Shown here: positions 8,091 to 18,393 of the stretch, in pieces
Layout: every line of letters starts with the position of its first letter
Position numbering within the stretch: position 1 is the stretch's first letter
Source: Acephala macrosclerotiorum
Taxonomy: Eukaryota > Ascomycota > Leotiomycetes > Helotiales > Mollisiaceae
Direction of reading: 5' to 3'
Assembly (NCBI GenBank): GCA_014904845.1
Contig: MU119449.1
Span: forward strand, 56,777 to 82,979
Length of the DNA stretch: 26,203 nucleotides
Program-made: the position numbers and the translations under genes
Notes under the pieces: model-generated
Told to the model about the DNA's origin: nothing
Database searches by the model: none
The model's input: the letters and a program-made list of their open reading frames with translations, nothing else

Positions 8091-8318
8091 TATCGATTCA
8101 ATCATGTGATCGCTTAAGTAATCGGCTAAATGATCTAGCTATGATCTTTATTGCTTTTGGCAACAATTGTTTTAGTGTCCACTCTTTAATCTTACGTTTA
8201 CTCTGTTTAATTATATAGGTAGAGAAATGCCTTTTCTGAGAAGAGGCAAACAAAATTGAATTATTGATACCAGATTAAGATTTTAGTGTTTCGTGATTTG
8301 TCCTCGAACGTTTTAACA
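8091..8318 (+). repeat. 3' LTR of the copia element
   Basis: 228 bp, aligned without gaps to 1990-2217 at a constant offset of 6,101. It begins TA (from TG) and keeps the canonical CA at 8317-8318. It shares the TATATA box (8212-8217). It carries more T/A-state differences than the 5' copy (about 17 of 23), including loss of the 16-bp palindrome. The two LTRs are identical at birth, so the differences record decay since insertion. Confidence 0.96.
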
Positions 8319-8323
8319 GAATT
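8319..8323. repeat. Target-site duplication, right copy (gaatt)
   Basis: Exact copy of 1985-1989, directly after the terminal CA of the 3' LTR. It fixes the right end of the insertion to the base. Confidence 0.93.
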
Positions 8324-11300
8324 AAAACGCATTTATTGAAAATCAATAGTGTTTTTAGTATTAAAATTTTTTTAAATTTGATTAATATAAACGTATCGTC
8401 GATTTGTATTTTAATAACGTCGAAAATTTTTTTAATAATCGTAATTAAAAAACAAAAATCGTATATTAATATAATTATAAACAATTTCTTTTTATAATAT
8501 TTGTAATACGTAATTTATTAATATATTTCTATTTTCGCAATTTTATATAAAGATTTTAAAATAATTATAGTCGTATTTAATAAATATAAATAATAAATTT
8601 CTTTCGATAAACGTATTAATATAAATCGTTGAAAATTTGTCGTAAATTAAATATAAATTTAAATAATATTACGAAATTATATTTTAATTTTTTTATTTAA
8701 AAATTGAATTAAAAAAAGTATTAAAACGATAATCAATCGTTGATTAATTCTTTAAATTATCGAAAATTATATAAGAATTAATTTTTTTTTTTCGTTATTA
8801 TATTTTTAGATTATTAATTTCGATTTCTTGTAAAAAGTATCAATAGTTTTATTTTTAATTTTATTGATTAATTTCGAATTAAAAATTCGAACTTTAATAT
8901 ATTTAATAGAATCGTATTAAACGAAATTAAAAAAAAATTTTACAATTAAATTATCGATTTTTTTTTTTTTAAAATATTTCGAATAATTATATAAAAATTG
9001 TAATTATATTTTTTTTTCGTAGTTTTAATAATAATTTTATATCGCTTTTTTTTTTTATTTATTATAAAAACTATAAAAATATTAATTTTTTCGACGATAA
9101 TAATAAAAAATTAATCGTTGAAATTTTCGTAATTTTTTTTGTCGTTTTCGATAAAATTATAATACTTATTTTATTTAGATTTTTTATTGTACACGTTTTT
9201 ATTTCGTAATTCTTTTAAACGTTTTTAATTACGTTTTTTGATTGGTTTTTTGTTTATTTCGCTCGATTAAAAAAACCAAAAAATTTTCTTTTAATTAAAA
9301 AATAATAAAATTTTTTTTGATTTTTTTAATTATTTTTTTAATTATTAATTCGATTATAAACTTTTGATACTTTTTTTTCTATATAATAAAACTTAATAAT
9401 CGTTAAACGAAAATTAATCAATCTATAAAATATATCGATTATATATATTTTTCTATTAATTATTAATAATTTGTATAGTTTTTTTTATTCGTTTTTTTTA
9501 CATTAAACGTGTACTTTAAATAAAATTAATAAATCTAATATAAACTTCGTATTTGAATCGTTTTTCATTGTAAATATATCGTTAATTTAATGTTAAATAT
9601 ATAAACGACGTATTTTTTTAGTAATTACTCGAATTATTTCAATTTTTTTAATAATTAATAATAACGACGTATCGTTATTAATTATTCTAAAGTATATTTC
9701 AAAGACTAATAATATAAATACAATACTATTCAATTTTATCGAATTGTTAACAATTTTAATTACTATTTGTAAAATTATATTTTTATCGATTTATTTCTCA
9801 ATTAATTCGTCGTAAATAATCTTATAAACTCAATATAGTAAAATATAGTATTTTTTTTATTTTTTTTATATTATTATAAATTTCAATAAATATTTTCTTG
9901 ATTTTAATCGTTATTATTTTAGCGTTTTATCGAAACTCTATAAACGAGATATTTTTTTCAACGTTATAAATAATATAATTCGATAGTTTTTAATATATAT
10001 CGATTTAATATATATATAATATATTTTATATTATTTTTATAGATATATTTTTTATAAATTTAATAATTTAAAATACTATAAACGAATTTATTATTTATAA
10101 AACTAATTTTTTATTTAAATATAAAACGTTAATAATAATCGAATAATTGAACTCGTAATTATTTTGTAAAATAAATTTGAATTTTTCAAATAATTATTTA
10201 TACATTTAATAATAATAATAATATTTAATAAAATATTAAATATATTTAATATTTACGTTATAATTAATTCGTTGAAATTTTTTTATAAAACGTTATATTA
10301 ATAAATAATTAAAACGTTTATATAATTAATATAATTTTATATTAATAAAATAATTTCAAATTAGATTTTTTTTTGATTAATATAATAATATTTATAAATA
10401 ATTTTATTTTTTTATAATAAAAACGATTTTGTTTTTTTAAATTAAAATATTTTTTAAATTATCGAATTTTATATTTATAGTATTTATATTTTAAATATAA
10501 AATAAAAAAAATATATTATAAAAATAATATAAAAAGTAATAATATTTAATAAAATATCGATTCAAATAATTCTTTGTAATAAAATAATATTTTTATTAAA
10601 ACGAATTTTATAGTTTTAATCGTAGAAATATTTAATTAAACGTTAATATCAAATTTTTATAGTACTATAAATTGCAATTAATTAATAGTTAATATTTTAA
10701 AGATTTTATTATTCGATATAATTCTTTAAAAAACTTTTAAAAAATATCGATTTTCGAAAATAAAAAATAAATATTAATTCGATTCGAATAATTCGAATTA
10801 TAATAATAAAATATTGAATATATTTTCTCTCGTAATAATATAACGAGTAAATTAATTATTTAAAATGATTATTATTTACGTATTATCGATTTTTTTAAAC
10901 TCAATAAAATAATTTTTATTCTCGTTTTCTATTTTTATATTTATTAGTAATTGATTAATTTCTATTATTTGAATATTTTCTAATAAATTTTCTATTTTTT
11001 TGATTTTAATAAAAAAATTTTAATAATAAATTATTATAATATTTCGATTTATTGTATATTAAATTTATTATTAAAACTTTGTATATATTTATTATCGTTT
11101 TTTTATTGTATATTTTATAGATTAGTATTTTGTATTCGATCGCGTTTTTTGTTTCGTTTTTTATAAGTACAATCGATTTAATTTTAATTGAATTCGTTTT
11201 TTTTTTATTTTAAAAAATAGAATTTAAATTATATTACTATATTTTACGTGATTGCGTCGTAATATTTACTATTAATCGCAATTTAATATAAATACTTTTA

Positions 11301-12649
11301 AAAGTATTAATAAATTTGTAAAAAATAAAATTGTATTTTTTAATACTTTAATAAATACTAATAATTTGATTTCGCAAATTATATTTCGTTTGATATTTCA
11401 ATAATAAATTTAATTGAATTTTTTAAAATTAATTGAAAAATATTTATAAGTGTTTCAATTTAATTTTTATTGAATTAATTATAATAATTTTTATTAAAAT
11501 TGTTTTTTTTTTATAAAAATATATGTAATTAATAATTTTTTTTAGTTTTAAAATAAGTTTTTATTATTGTTATTAATATAATAAAATCGAAATTTTTTTT
11601 TAGAAATTTATTGAAATAAAATATATTTGTACGTTTTATAAAATTAATAGAAAATATTTTATTGTATTAATCTCGAAATAATTCGATTTTATTATAATAA
11701 TTATAAAAAATCGATAATTTACAATTAAAAATATCGTATAACTTTTTATTATATTTTTTATTATTAGTATAAATTTTTATTAAATTTATAAATAATTTAA
11801 TAAAAATATTTTGTAAATTATTATATTGATTCGATTATTATTAAAAAAAATTACTAATAAATAAATTAAATATTTTATATTATATTAAACAAATTCGTAT
11901 TTGTAAAAAGAATTACAATAAAAAAAATATAAAAAATAATCGTAAAAATAATCGTATTCGTAATAAAAAAATTTGTATAAGTAATTGAAATTATAAGAGT
12001 AATTATATTCTAATTATTGAATATTAATATTGAAATATTTTGATTTATTAATTGAATTAATCGATTTTATCGAAAAAAGAAATTTTTATTTTTTAATTGA
12101 TCGATGATTTTTATTTGTATTTATTTATAAATTTTTTTTTAAATTATTAATAATAAACTTTTTATTTTTTAATATTTAAATTTCGTAAATATATAAAAAA
12201 TTTTATAAATAGCGTATAAAATCTTTGTATATTAAACGTAAGATTTTTTGTAAACAATTTTCGAAGTTTTTTTAAAAATATTTTTATAAATTACAATTAA
12301 AATATTTTTTTTTTTATATATTTTAAAGTAATAAATTAATATAAACTTAAAATCGTTTTTACGTTTTTTTATTCGTTTTTTGTAAACGTTATTATTTTGT
12401 GTAATAAATATAAATTTGAAAAATAAATACAAATTTGAAATCGCTCTCGTACTATTTTTTTTAAATTTTTAATAATCTCAATATTTTTAGCGCGTTTTTA
12501 TAAGAAGATTTTTATAGATTTTTATTTTTTCGAAAATACATTAATTATTTTAAGTATTTTTTTTACAAAAAGTAAATTATTTAAAAAATTTTTTTTTTTT
12601 TGTAAATTAATTTTTTTTAAATAAAAATCTAATTATTAATTAGTATTAA
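8324..12649. other. A+T-rich decayed DNA, no recognisable gene
   Basis: 4.3 kb of T- and A-run DNA with sparse CpG. I read parts of both strands (for example minus strand around 8330-8480 and 9100-9300, plus strand around 11900-12010) looking for transposase or reverse transcriptase motifs and found none I could defend. The short open frames (such as 8275-8484 minus and 12232-12432 minus) encode only I, K, F, L, N, Y runs typical of A+T-rich DNA. With 1123-1984 this was one continuous stretch before the copia insertion. It may be an older element decayed beyond recognition. Confidence 0.7.
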
Positions 12650-12862
12650 TATTACTAGAAATATTTATTATTAGTAATAAATTAAAAACGAAATAAATAA
12701 ATTAAATAATTCGTTAATTGATTGTAAATTGTAAATCTAATAAGTGCGCAAAAATTGAAAAATATAATCTCAACTCTGGCGCAAGCGGCGCTAGTCCCGA
12801 TCTGGCCTAGTGCCGCACGTGACTACTAAACTAATATTGTATTTACAATTATATTAATAATT
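12650..12862 (+). repeat. Dispersed repeat R2, second copy of R1
   Basis: Same orientation as R1. Similarity begins at tattacta (12650) and fades at about 12862. The terminal inverted repeats are weaker here (attactag and ttaataat), differing from those of R1 by transitions. The central 129 bp (12713-12841) keeps G+C-rich sequence in a sea of A+T. At three sites R2 has gcggcgctag where R1 has gcagtactag, so R2 is less mutated in the hairpin arm. The segment following R1 (895-1122) has no counterpart after R2. Confidence 0.75.
12785..12816. other. Hairpin in the G+C-rich core of R2
   Basis: Arms gcggcgctag (12785-12794) and ctagtgccgc (12807-12816) pair at nine of ten positions, plus one G-T, around the same 12-base loop as in R1. 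CACGTG overlaps at 12816-12821. Confidence 0.65.
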
Positions 12863-14148
12863 TTAATAATTTTATAAAATATAAAATGTTTTATATAAAA
12901 TATTTATTTAAATTTTTAATATATATATTTATTATAAAATTTATTAATAAAATTTTTAATAAATTATTAAAATATTTAAATTTCAAAAAAAAAATTTAAT
13001 TATAACGTTTAAATATATTATTAAAAATTTAATTAAATTAAATCGAATTTATTAAAATATTGTATACGATTTTTTAATTTTATTTATTTTAAAAAAAAAA
13101 TTTATTTAAAATAATATTATTTTTAATTTTTTTTACGTTTTTAATTTTTATAAATTAATTATTAATTTTATTAATTGTAATTAAATTTTTTTTAAATAAT
13201 AATTTATTAATAATCGAAATCGCATTATATAATTTATATAAATATATTATAATCGTTTTTATTTCGTTTTTTATACGTAAAATTTATATTTTTAAAATTT
13301 AATAAAATGTTTTTTTAAAATAAAAAAACAATTGATAAAATTTATATATAAAAAATAATATAATAAATTAATTAAATTTTAAAAATAAAAAAAGTATAAA
13401 TTTAAAAAAAAATTTATTAATAAAATTAAAAAAATTTATACAAAAAAATAAAAAAATATTTTTATATTTTAAATAATTAAAAATTGTAAAATTTATTTTT
13501 AATATTTATATAATAATATTTTTATCGCTTTAAAATCTCGAGTAAATAAAAATAACTCGTTTAAATATAAAAACTTTTTTCAATTTAATTATTTTAATAT
13601 TAATATTGCGTTTATAATTAATTATAATATAATTTTATCGATTTTATAAAAATTTTAATATTATAATTTTATAAGAATCTATTTAAAATTATTAATTCAA
13701 AAAATAATTTAAATACAAAAACGATAAATCGTAAATTTAATTAAAATATATTTTTCTATAAAACAAATTTTTATTACGATCGATAGAAATTAAATAATTC
13801 AAATCGTAATATAATAATAAATTCGTAATTACATAGTTCGATAATTAGTAATTTTAAATATTAAATTAAACTAATAATTTTCTCGTTTTAATAAAAATAT
13901 TAAAATTTTATTTAATTTTCGAATTTTTTATATTTTAATAATTAATAACGTCGTAATATTATAATTAGTATTATTCGATTTTACGTTGAAAATTTAATTT
14001 AAAACGTTTATTTTACGCTATATAAAATATTTATATAATACGTAATATAAAAATAATATATAATTAAAATTAGTATTTAATACGTAAAATAAAAAATAAT
14101 CGTTTTAAAATATATAATATATTTAAATAAACTCGTATTAAAATAGAC
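12863..14148. other. A+T-rich decayed DNA, no gene
   Basis: No open frame of note, no recognisable motif. Residual C and G are mostly CpG. Nothing further can be said by eye. Confidence 0.75.
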
Positions 14149-14226
14149 TTCGTATTATAATATTTTCATATTACAATATTCGCGTATTATAATATTCGCG
14201 TATTATAATATTCGCATATTAATAAC
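14149..14226. repeat. Degenerate tandem repeat, 16-bp unit, about five copies
   Basis: Unit ttcgcgtattataata is exact at 14179-14194 and 14195-14210. Flanking copies at 14149-14164, 14165-14178 and 14211-14226 differ by CG-to-CA or TG-type changes and short deletions. The CGCG in the unit is unusual in this A+T-rich setting. Confidence 0.8.
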
Positions 14227-14623
14227 TATTTAATATTACGATATTTTTTCTCGTATTACGATATATAATTTATTTATTATTAATTATTTTAAATGAATAT
14301 ATAATTCGTTTATTATTTATTATTTTAAATATATTTAATTTAATAAAAAAATTTATTTTAAATAATATTGAAATTTATAATTAAATAATTAATTTTAATT
14401 TCAATTATATTTTTATTAATTATTAAATAATTATATTAATTTATATTATATTTTTATTATTATTTATAATTTAATTTAATATATTAATTATTATTTATTA
14501 TATAATATTTATTTACAATTTAAAATATTATTAAATTAATTATTAAAAAAAATTAAATTATTTATTTTATAAAAATAAAATTTTAAATATATTAATAATA
14601 AAAAAATTCGAATTTTTTATTAT

Positions 14624-14710
14624 ATTTAAAAAATTAAATTTAAAATTAAAAATATAAATATATTTTTAAATTTTATATTATTTTTTTTTAATTGAAATAT
14701 ATAATAAATA
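14624..14710 (+). repeat. 87-bp A+T-only direct repeat, left copy
   Basis: Aligns without gaps to 16770-16856 with four differences: three A/T transversions and one G/A. An 87-bp ungapped match is long even for such A+T-rich sequence, so common descent is likely. The copies are about 2.1 kb apart. Confidence 0.65.
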
Positions 14711-16654
14711 TATATATATATTTTAATTTTAATAATTTTTATTATATTTATTTTTTATTTTATATATATATTTAAATTTTTATTTTAATTAATTTTTTTT
14801 ATTTATAAAATTAATATAAATTTTAATTTAATAAATTTTTAATTATTTTAATTTTTAATTTTTTATACATTTATAAAAAAAATTAAAAAAATTAAAAATT
14901 AAAAATATAAATTAATAATTAAATTATTTATTTAATTATTTTAAATTTAAATTATAAAAATTTTTTTATTTATATTATATTTTAAAAAATCGTATTTTAT
15001 ATAATTAATAAGTTTTTATTTATAATATTAATAATTTAATATATTTTAAATATAATTAAATTTTTATAATATAATATTTTAATTAATTTAAAAATTATTA
15101 AAATATATTTTTTTTTAAAATTAATTTATTATAATTAAAAAATTATTAATAAAATAAATAATAAAATTATAAAATTAATAATTATATATTTTTAATTTAT
15201 AATTTATATAATTGATTATTAATAATTAATTGTATTTTTATATTTTTAAAATTTTAATTTAAAATAAATTAATTTATTTAATTTAAAAAAAAAATTTATT
15301 TTTTTATTTTAATTATTAAATAATATATTTAATTTACAATTTTAAATTAATATTATTAATATATAAATCGTTTATAAATATAAATATTTTAATTATTTTT
15401 ATATTAATTAAAATAATTTATATTATTTAAATTTATAAATTATATATTTAAATTTATTTTTTATATTTTATAATTATTTATAATATTTTTATCGTTTTTT
15501 ATTTTTTATTTTTTCAAATAATTTTTAAAAATATAATTTAAAATTTATTAATTTATAAAATAATTATATAATATATTTTTCGTTTATAATTATTAATAAT
15601 TTATATAATTTTAATAAATATTAAATAATTAAATTTATAATTATTTATTAAAAAAAATATATTAATTTATTTTAATTATTTAAATATAAATTTTTTATAA
15701 ATATATTATAAATTTATATTTATTAAATAATATTAAATAAATTTCTATTTATAAATAATTAATATAATAATATTATTATTTTATATTTTTTAATAATTAT
15801 ATTTATATTTAATAATATATTTTTAAAATTTTTTATTTTATTTTTATTATTAAATTTTTTAATTTCTTTTTATAAATTAAAATTTTTTAATAATTTATTA
15901 TAAAAACGTATTTTTTATAATAAAAATATATTTTATTTTTAAATTTTTTATATATTTTTCATTTAAAATTTAAAATTTATAAAATATAATTTTTAAATAA
16001 TATTTTATAAAAGTTTTATTTTTTTTATTTTAATTATTAACGTTTTAAATTAATTTGCTTTTTATTTTAATAATATTTTTAATAATATTTTTAAATTTTT
16101 AAAATTTATTTTTTCGTTTTTTTAAATTAATATTTTTTAAATTTAATATTAATTTAATTATTAATTAATAAATATATTTTATTTAAATTTTTATTATAAA
16201 TTTAATTTAATTTTTAATTTATAAAATTTATTTATTATTATATATTATTATTATTTTTAAATATATTAAATTTTTATTTTTAAATATTTTAAATATATTT
16301 AAATTTAATTTTTTATATTCGTTTTTATTATAATAAAATAAATTTTTTTTATTATATATTTATTTAAATAATTTTATTTATTTATTATTAAATAATAATA
16401 AAATATTTAAAAAAAAATATAACGTTTTTTTAAAAAAGAATTTATTTTAAATATCGATTTTTATTATTTTAAAATATTAATTTATATTTAATAAATTTAT
16501 TTATTTATATATAAAATATAAATAAAAATTTAAATTAATTATAATATAAATACGTTTTAAATAATATAAAAAAATTTATTATATATAATAAACGTAAATT
16601 AAAAAAAATATAATTAAAATTTTAATAATCGTTTTTTTAAATTTTTAATATTAT

Positions 16655-16721
16655 ACGTAAAGTTTTTTAAATATTAAAAAAAATATAAAACGTAAAATTT
16701 TTAAATATTAAAAAAATTAAA
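16655..16721. repeat. Tandem duplication, 35-bp period
   Basis: Two adjacent copies start with acgtaaa at 16655 and 16690, each followed by a T run, aaatatt and an A run. Small length differences in the homopolymers separate them. Confidence 0.65.
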
Positions 16722-16769
16722 TATTTAATAATTATAATTTTTATATATTAAATATAAAAATTATTAATT

Positions 16770-16856
16770 ATTTAAAAAATTAATTTTAAAATTTAAAATA
16801 TAAATATATTTTTAAATTTTATATTAATTTTTTTTAATTAAAATATATAATAAATA
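16770..16856 (+). repeat. 87-bp A+T-only direct repeat, right copy
   Basis: Partner of 14624-14710 in the same orientation. Downstream sequences diverge at once, which places the right end of the repeat near 16856. Confidence 0.65.
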
Positions 16857-16860
16857 CGTA

Positions 16861-18300
16861 TATTGTAAATATAATATTAATTTAATAATTATTTGTATTA
16901 TTAATTCTAATTCGAATTAATATTATTTCGTTAAAATTGAGATTATATTTTTTAAAGTTTTATACGTTTTTTTAAATAATTAATTACAATTTAACGAATA
17001 TAATTAAAAAATTTTTATATTTTCGTTTTTAATTTATTATTAATAATAAATATTTTTAATAATATTAATATTGATTAATAATTGTTTTTTAATTACAGAA
17101 TAATAAAATTTCGATTTAAAAAAAATTATATTATATTTTTTGAATATTGTCGAATTATAAAAAAATTTTATAATAAAATTTTTTTAAATATTTTAAATGT
17201 ATTAAAAAAAATTTACAATTCGCTTTTAAATATTATCGAATTGTAAAATTTATTTTTTTACAAAAATAAAATTTTAATATTATACAAATATTCAAAGATT
17301 TAATTAAATAATTAATTGAATTACTATATTTATTATTTAATTTAAATCTACGTTTATTATATAAAACAATTAAATTTATAAAAAACTCGATTAATTAATT
17401 AATTGAATTATTATATTTATTATTTAATTGAAATATTATTAAAAATTTATTTATTTTTATTTTTAATAAATTTAATTTTGCGCGTTTATTATATAATTTG
17501 AAAACGTAATAATAATATTTTAATACTTTAATTATATTATGAATTTTAATTTTTTTGTATTTAAATTGAATTGAATTTAAATAATAAAATAATACTCGAA
17601 ATAAAATCAAAATATAATTATAATAAAAAGAAATAAAAAAAACTATTCGATTTTAATAAAAAAAGTTTTAATAAAAAACAAATTAATTTATTTATTTTGT
17701 ATATAATAAAATTTTATACGAAAAAAAATTGTATTAACGATATATTTTAAAAATATTTTTAAAATAATTTTATAAAATATATAAAAAAAGTATTTTTTTA
17801 ATAAATACAAAATTTATTAAAAATTTATAAAATTATTTTTATAATAATAAAATTTTTATTATTATAAATAAATAATCGATTATTAAAAAACTCGAAAATT
17901 TTATTAATAATAATAAATATTATAAATAAATAAAAATTAAAATAAAAAAAATAAAAAAATAAATTCAATTTAAAATATAATTCGAAATATCTTTAATTTA
18001 TATTATTTTAATATTTATTACTTTAATACTTATTATTTTTAATCTTATTATTTTAAATTTTATTTTAAATTTTAATTTAAATTTTATTATTTTAAAATAT
18101 ATAATTATTTAAAAATATTATTTATTTAAATATTTTTTTAAAATTAATAAAAAAATTTTAATTTCGATTAATTATTTAATTTTATATATTCAATTTCTAC
18201 GTTATTTAATTAATCAATTTATTTTATATATTTTTAATTTATAAATTAATATTATTTTTAATTGAATACGATATTGAGAAAAATACTTTTTGTCAAAAAT
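16861..18300. other. A+T-rich decayed DNA with a direct repeat
   Basis: No gene. A 32-bp repeat recurs at 17311-17342 and 17398-17429 with one C/T difference, and each copy is followed by a cgtttattatataa-like string. The open frame at 17395-17610 minus is K/N/I/Y-rich and not credible as a gene. Around 17996-18110 the sequence becomes a simple TTTA/TTAA-type low-complexity run. Confidence 0.7.
17311..17429. repeat. Direct repeat, two 32-bp copies 87 bp apart
   Basis: Copies 17311-17342 and 17398-17429 share 31 of 32 bases (one C/T). The matching string beginning cgtttattat after each copy, at different distances, suggests a diverged duplication of roughly 90-150 bp. Confidence 0.55.
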
Positions 18301-18317
18301 TTTATATTTAAACGAAC

Positions 18318-18393
18318 GTACCAATGGTACTAATAGTATATTAATCGTTTATTAATTGAATACTATTAATACTTGATCAATTAATTCAGTATT
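18318..18393. other. Cluster of short inverted repeats
   Basis: Three successive dyads: gtacc/ggtac around aat (18318-18330), taatagtat/atactatta (18331-18339 and 18360-18368), and aatact/agtatt (18368-18373 and 18388-18393). The area is slightly richer in G and C than its neighbours. It could be the end of an old element or a folded transcript; no match to a known family. Confidence 0.45.

Larger units (their letters stand above)
1990..8318 (+). mobile_element. Full-length, inactivated Ty1/copia LTR retrotransposon
   Basis: A complete 6,329-bp element: 5-bp target duplications, two 228-bp LTRs, a leader, one gag-pol frame and a 3' untranslated part with a purine tract. The domain order protease, integrase, reverse transcriptase, RNase H defines Ty1/copia; in Ty3/gypsy, integrase comes last. 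The wording of the motifs (nucleocapsid knuckle, LRDITQ, QTDD) is that of fungal copia polyproteins. It is dead: 35 stops lie inside the coding frame, and catalytic Asp codons in integrase and RNase H now read Asn. The LTRs differ only by transitions and the frame has no shift, so decay was almost purely C-to-T and G-to-A substitution, as in RIP. It is much less decayed than its surroundings and therefore the youngest layer here. Confidence 0.97.
14227..16860. other. Nearly pure A+T block, no gene
   Basis: The most extreme part of the window. Many 60-base lines contain no G or C, or only one or two. No frame or motif can be assigned. It contains one copy pair of an 87-bp repeat (14624-14710 and 16770-16856) and a 35-bp tandem duplication (16655-16721). 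It may be the fully saturated end point of RIP-like mutation. An A+T-rich centromere core is another possibility, but sequence alone cannot show that. Confidence 0.75.

Noticed and set aside
8275..8484. Minus-strand frame with an I-D-D string, considered as an RT active site
   Set aside because: It overlaps the 3' LTR end, its surroundings do not resemble any RT motif order, and I/D/K strings are common in such A+T-rich DNA.
14149..14226. CRISPR-like array
   Set aside because: The copies are directly adjacent without spacers, degenerate, and in eukaryotic-type DNA. It is a simple tandem repeat.
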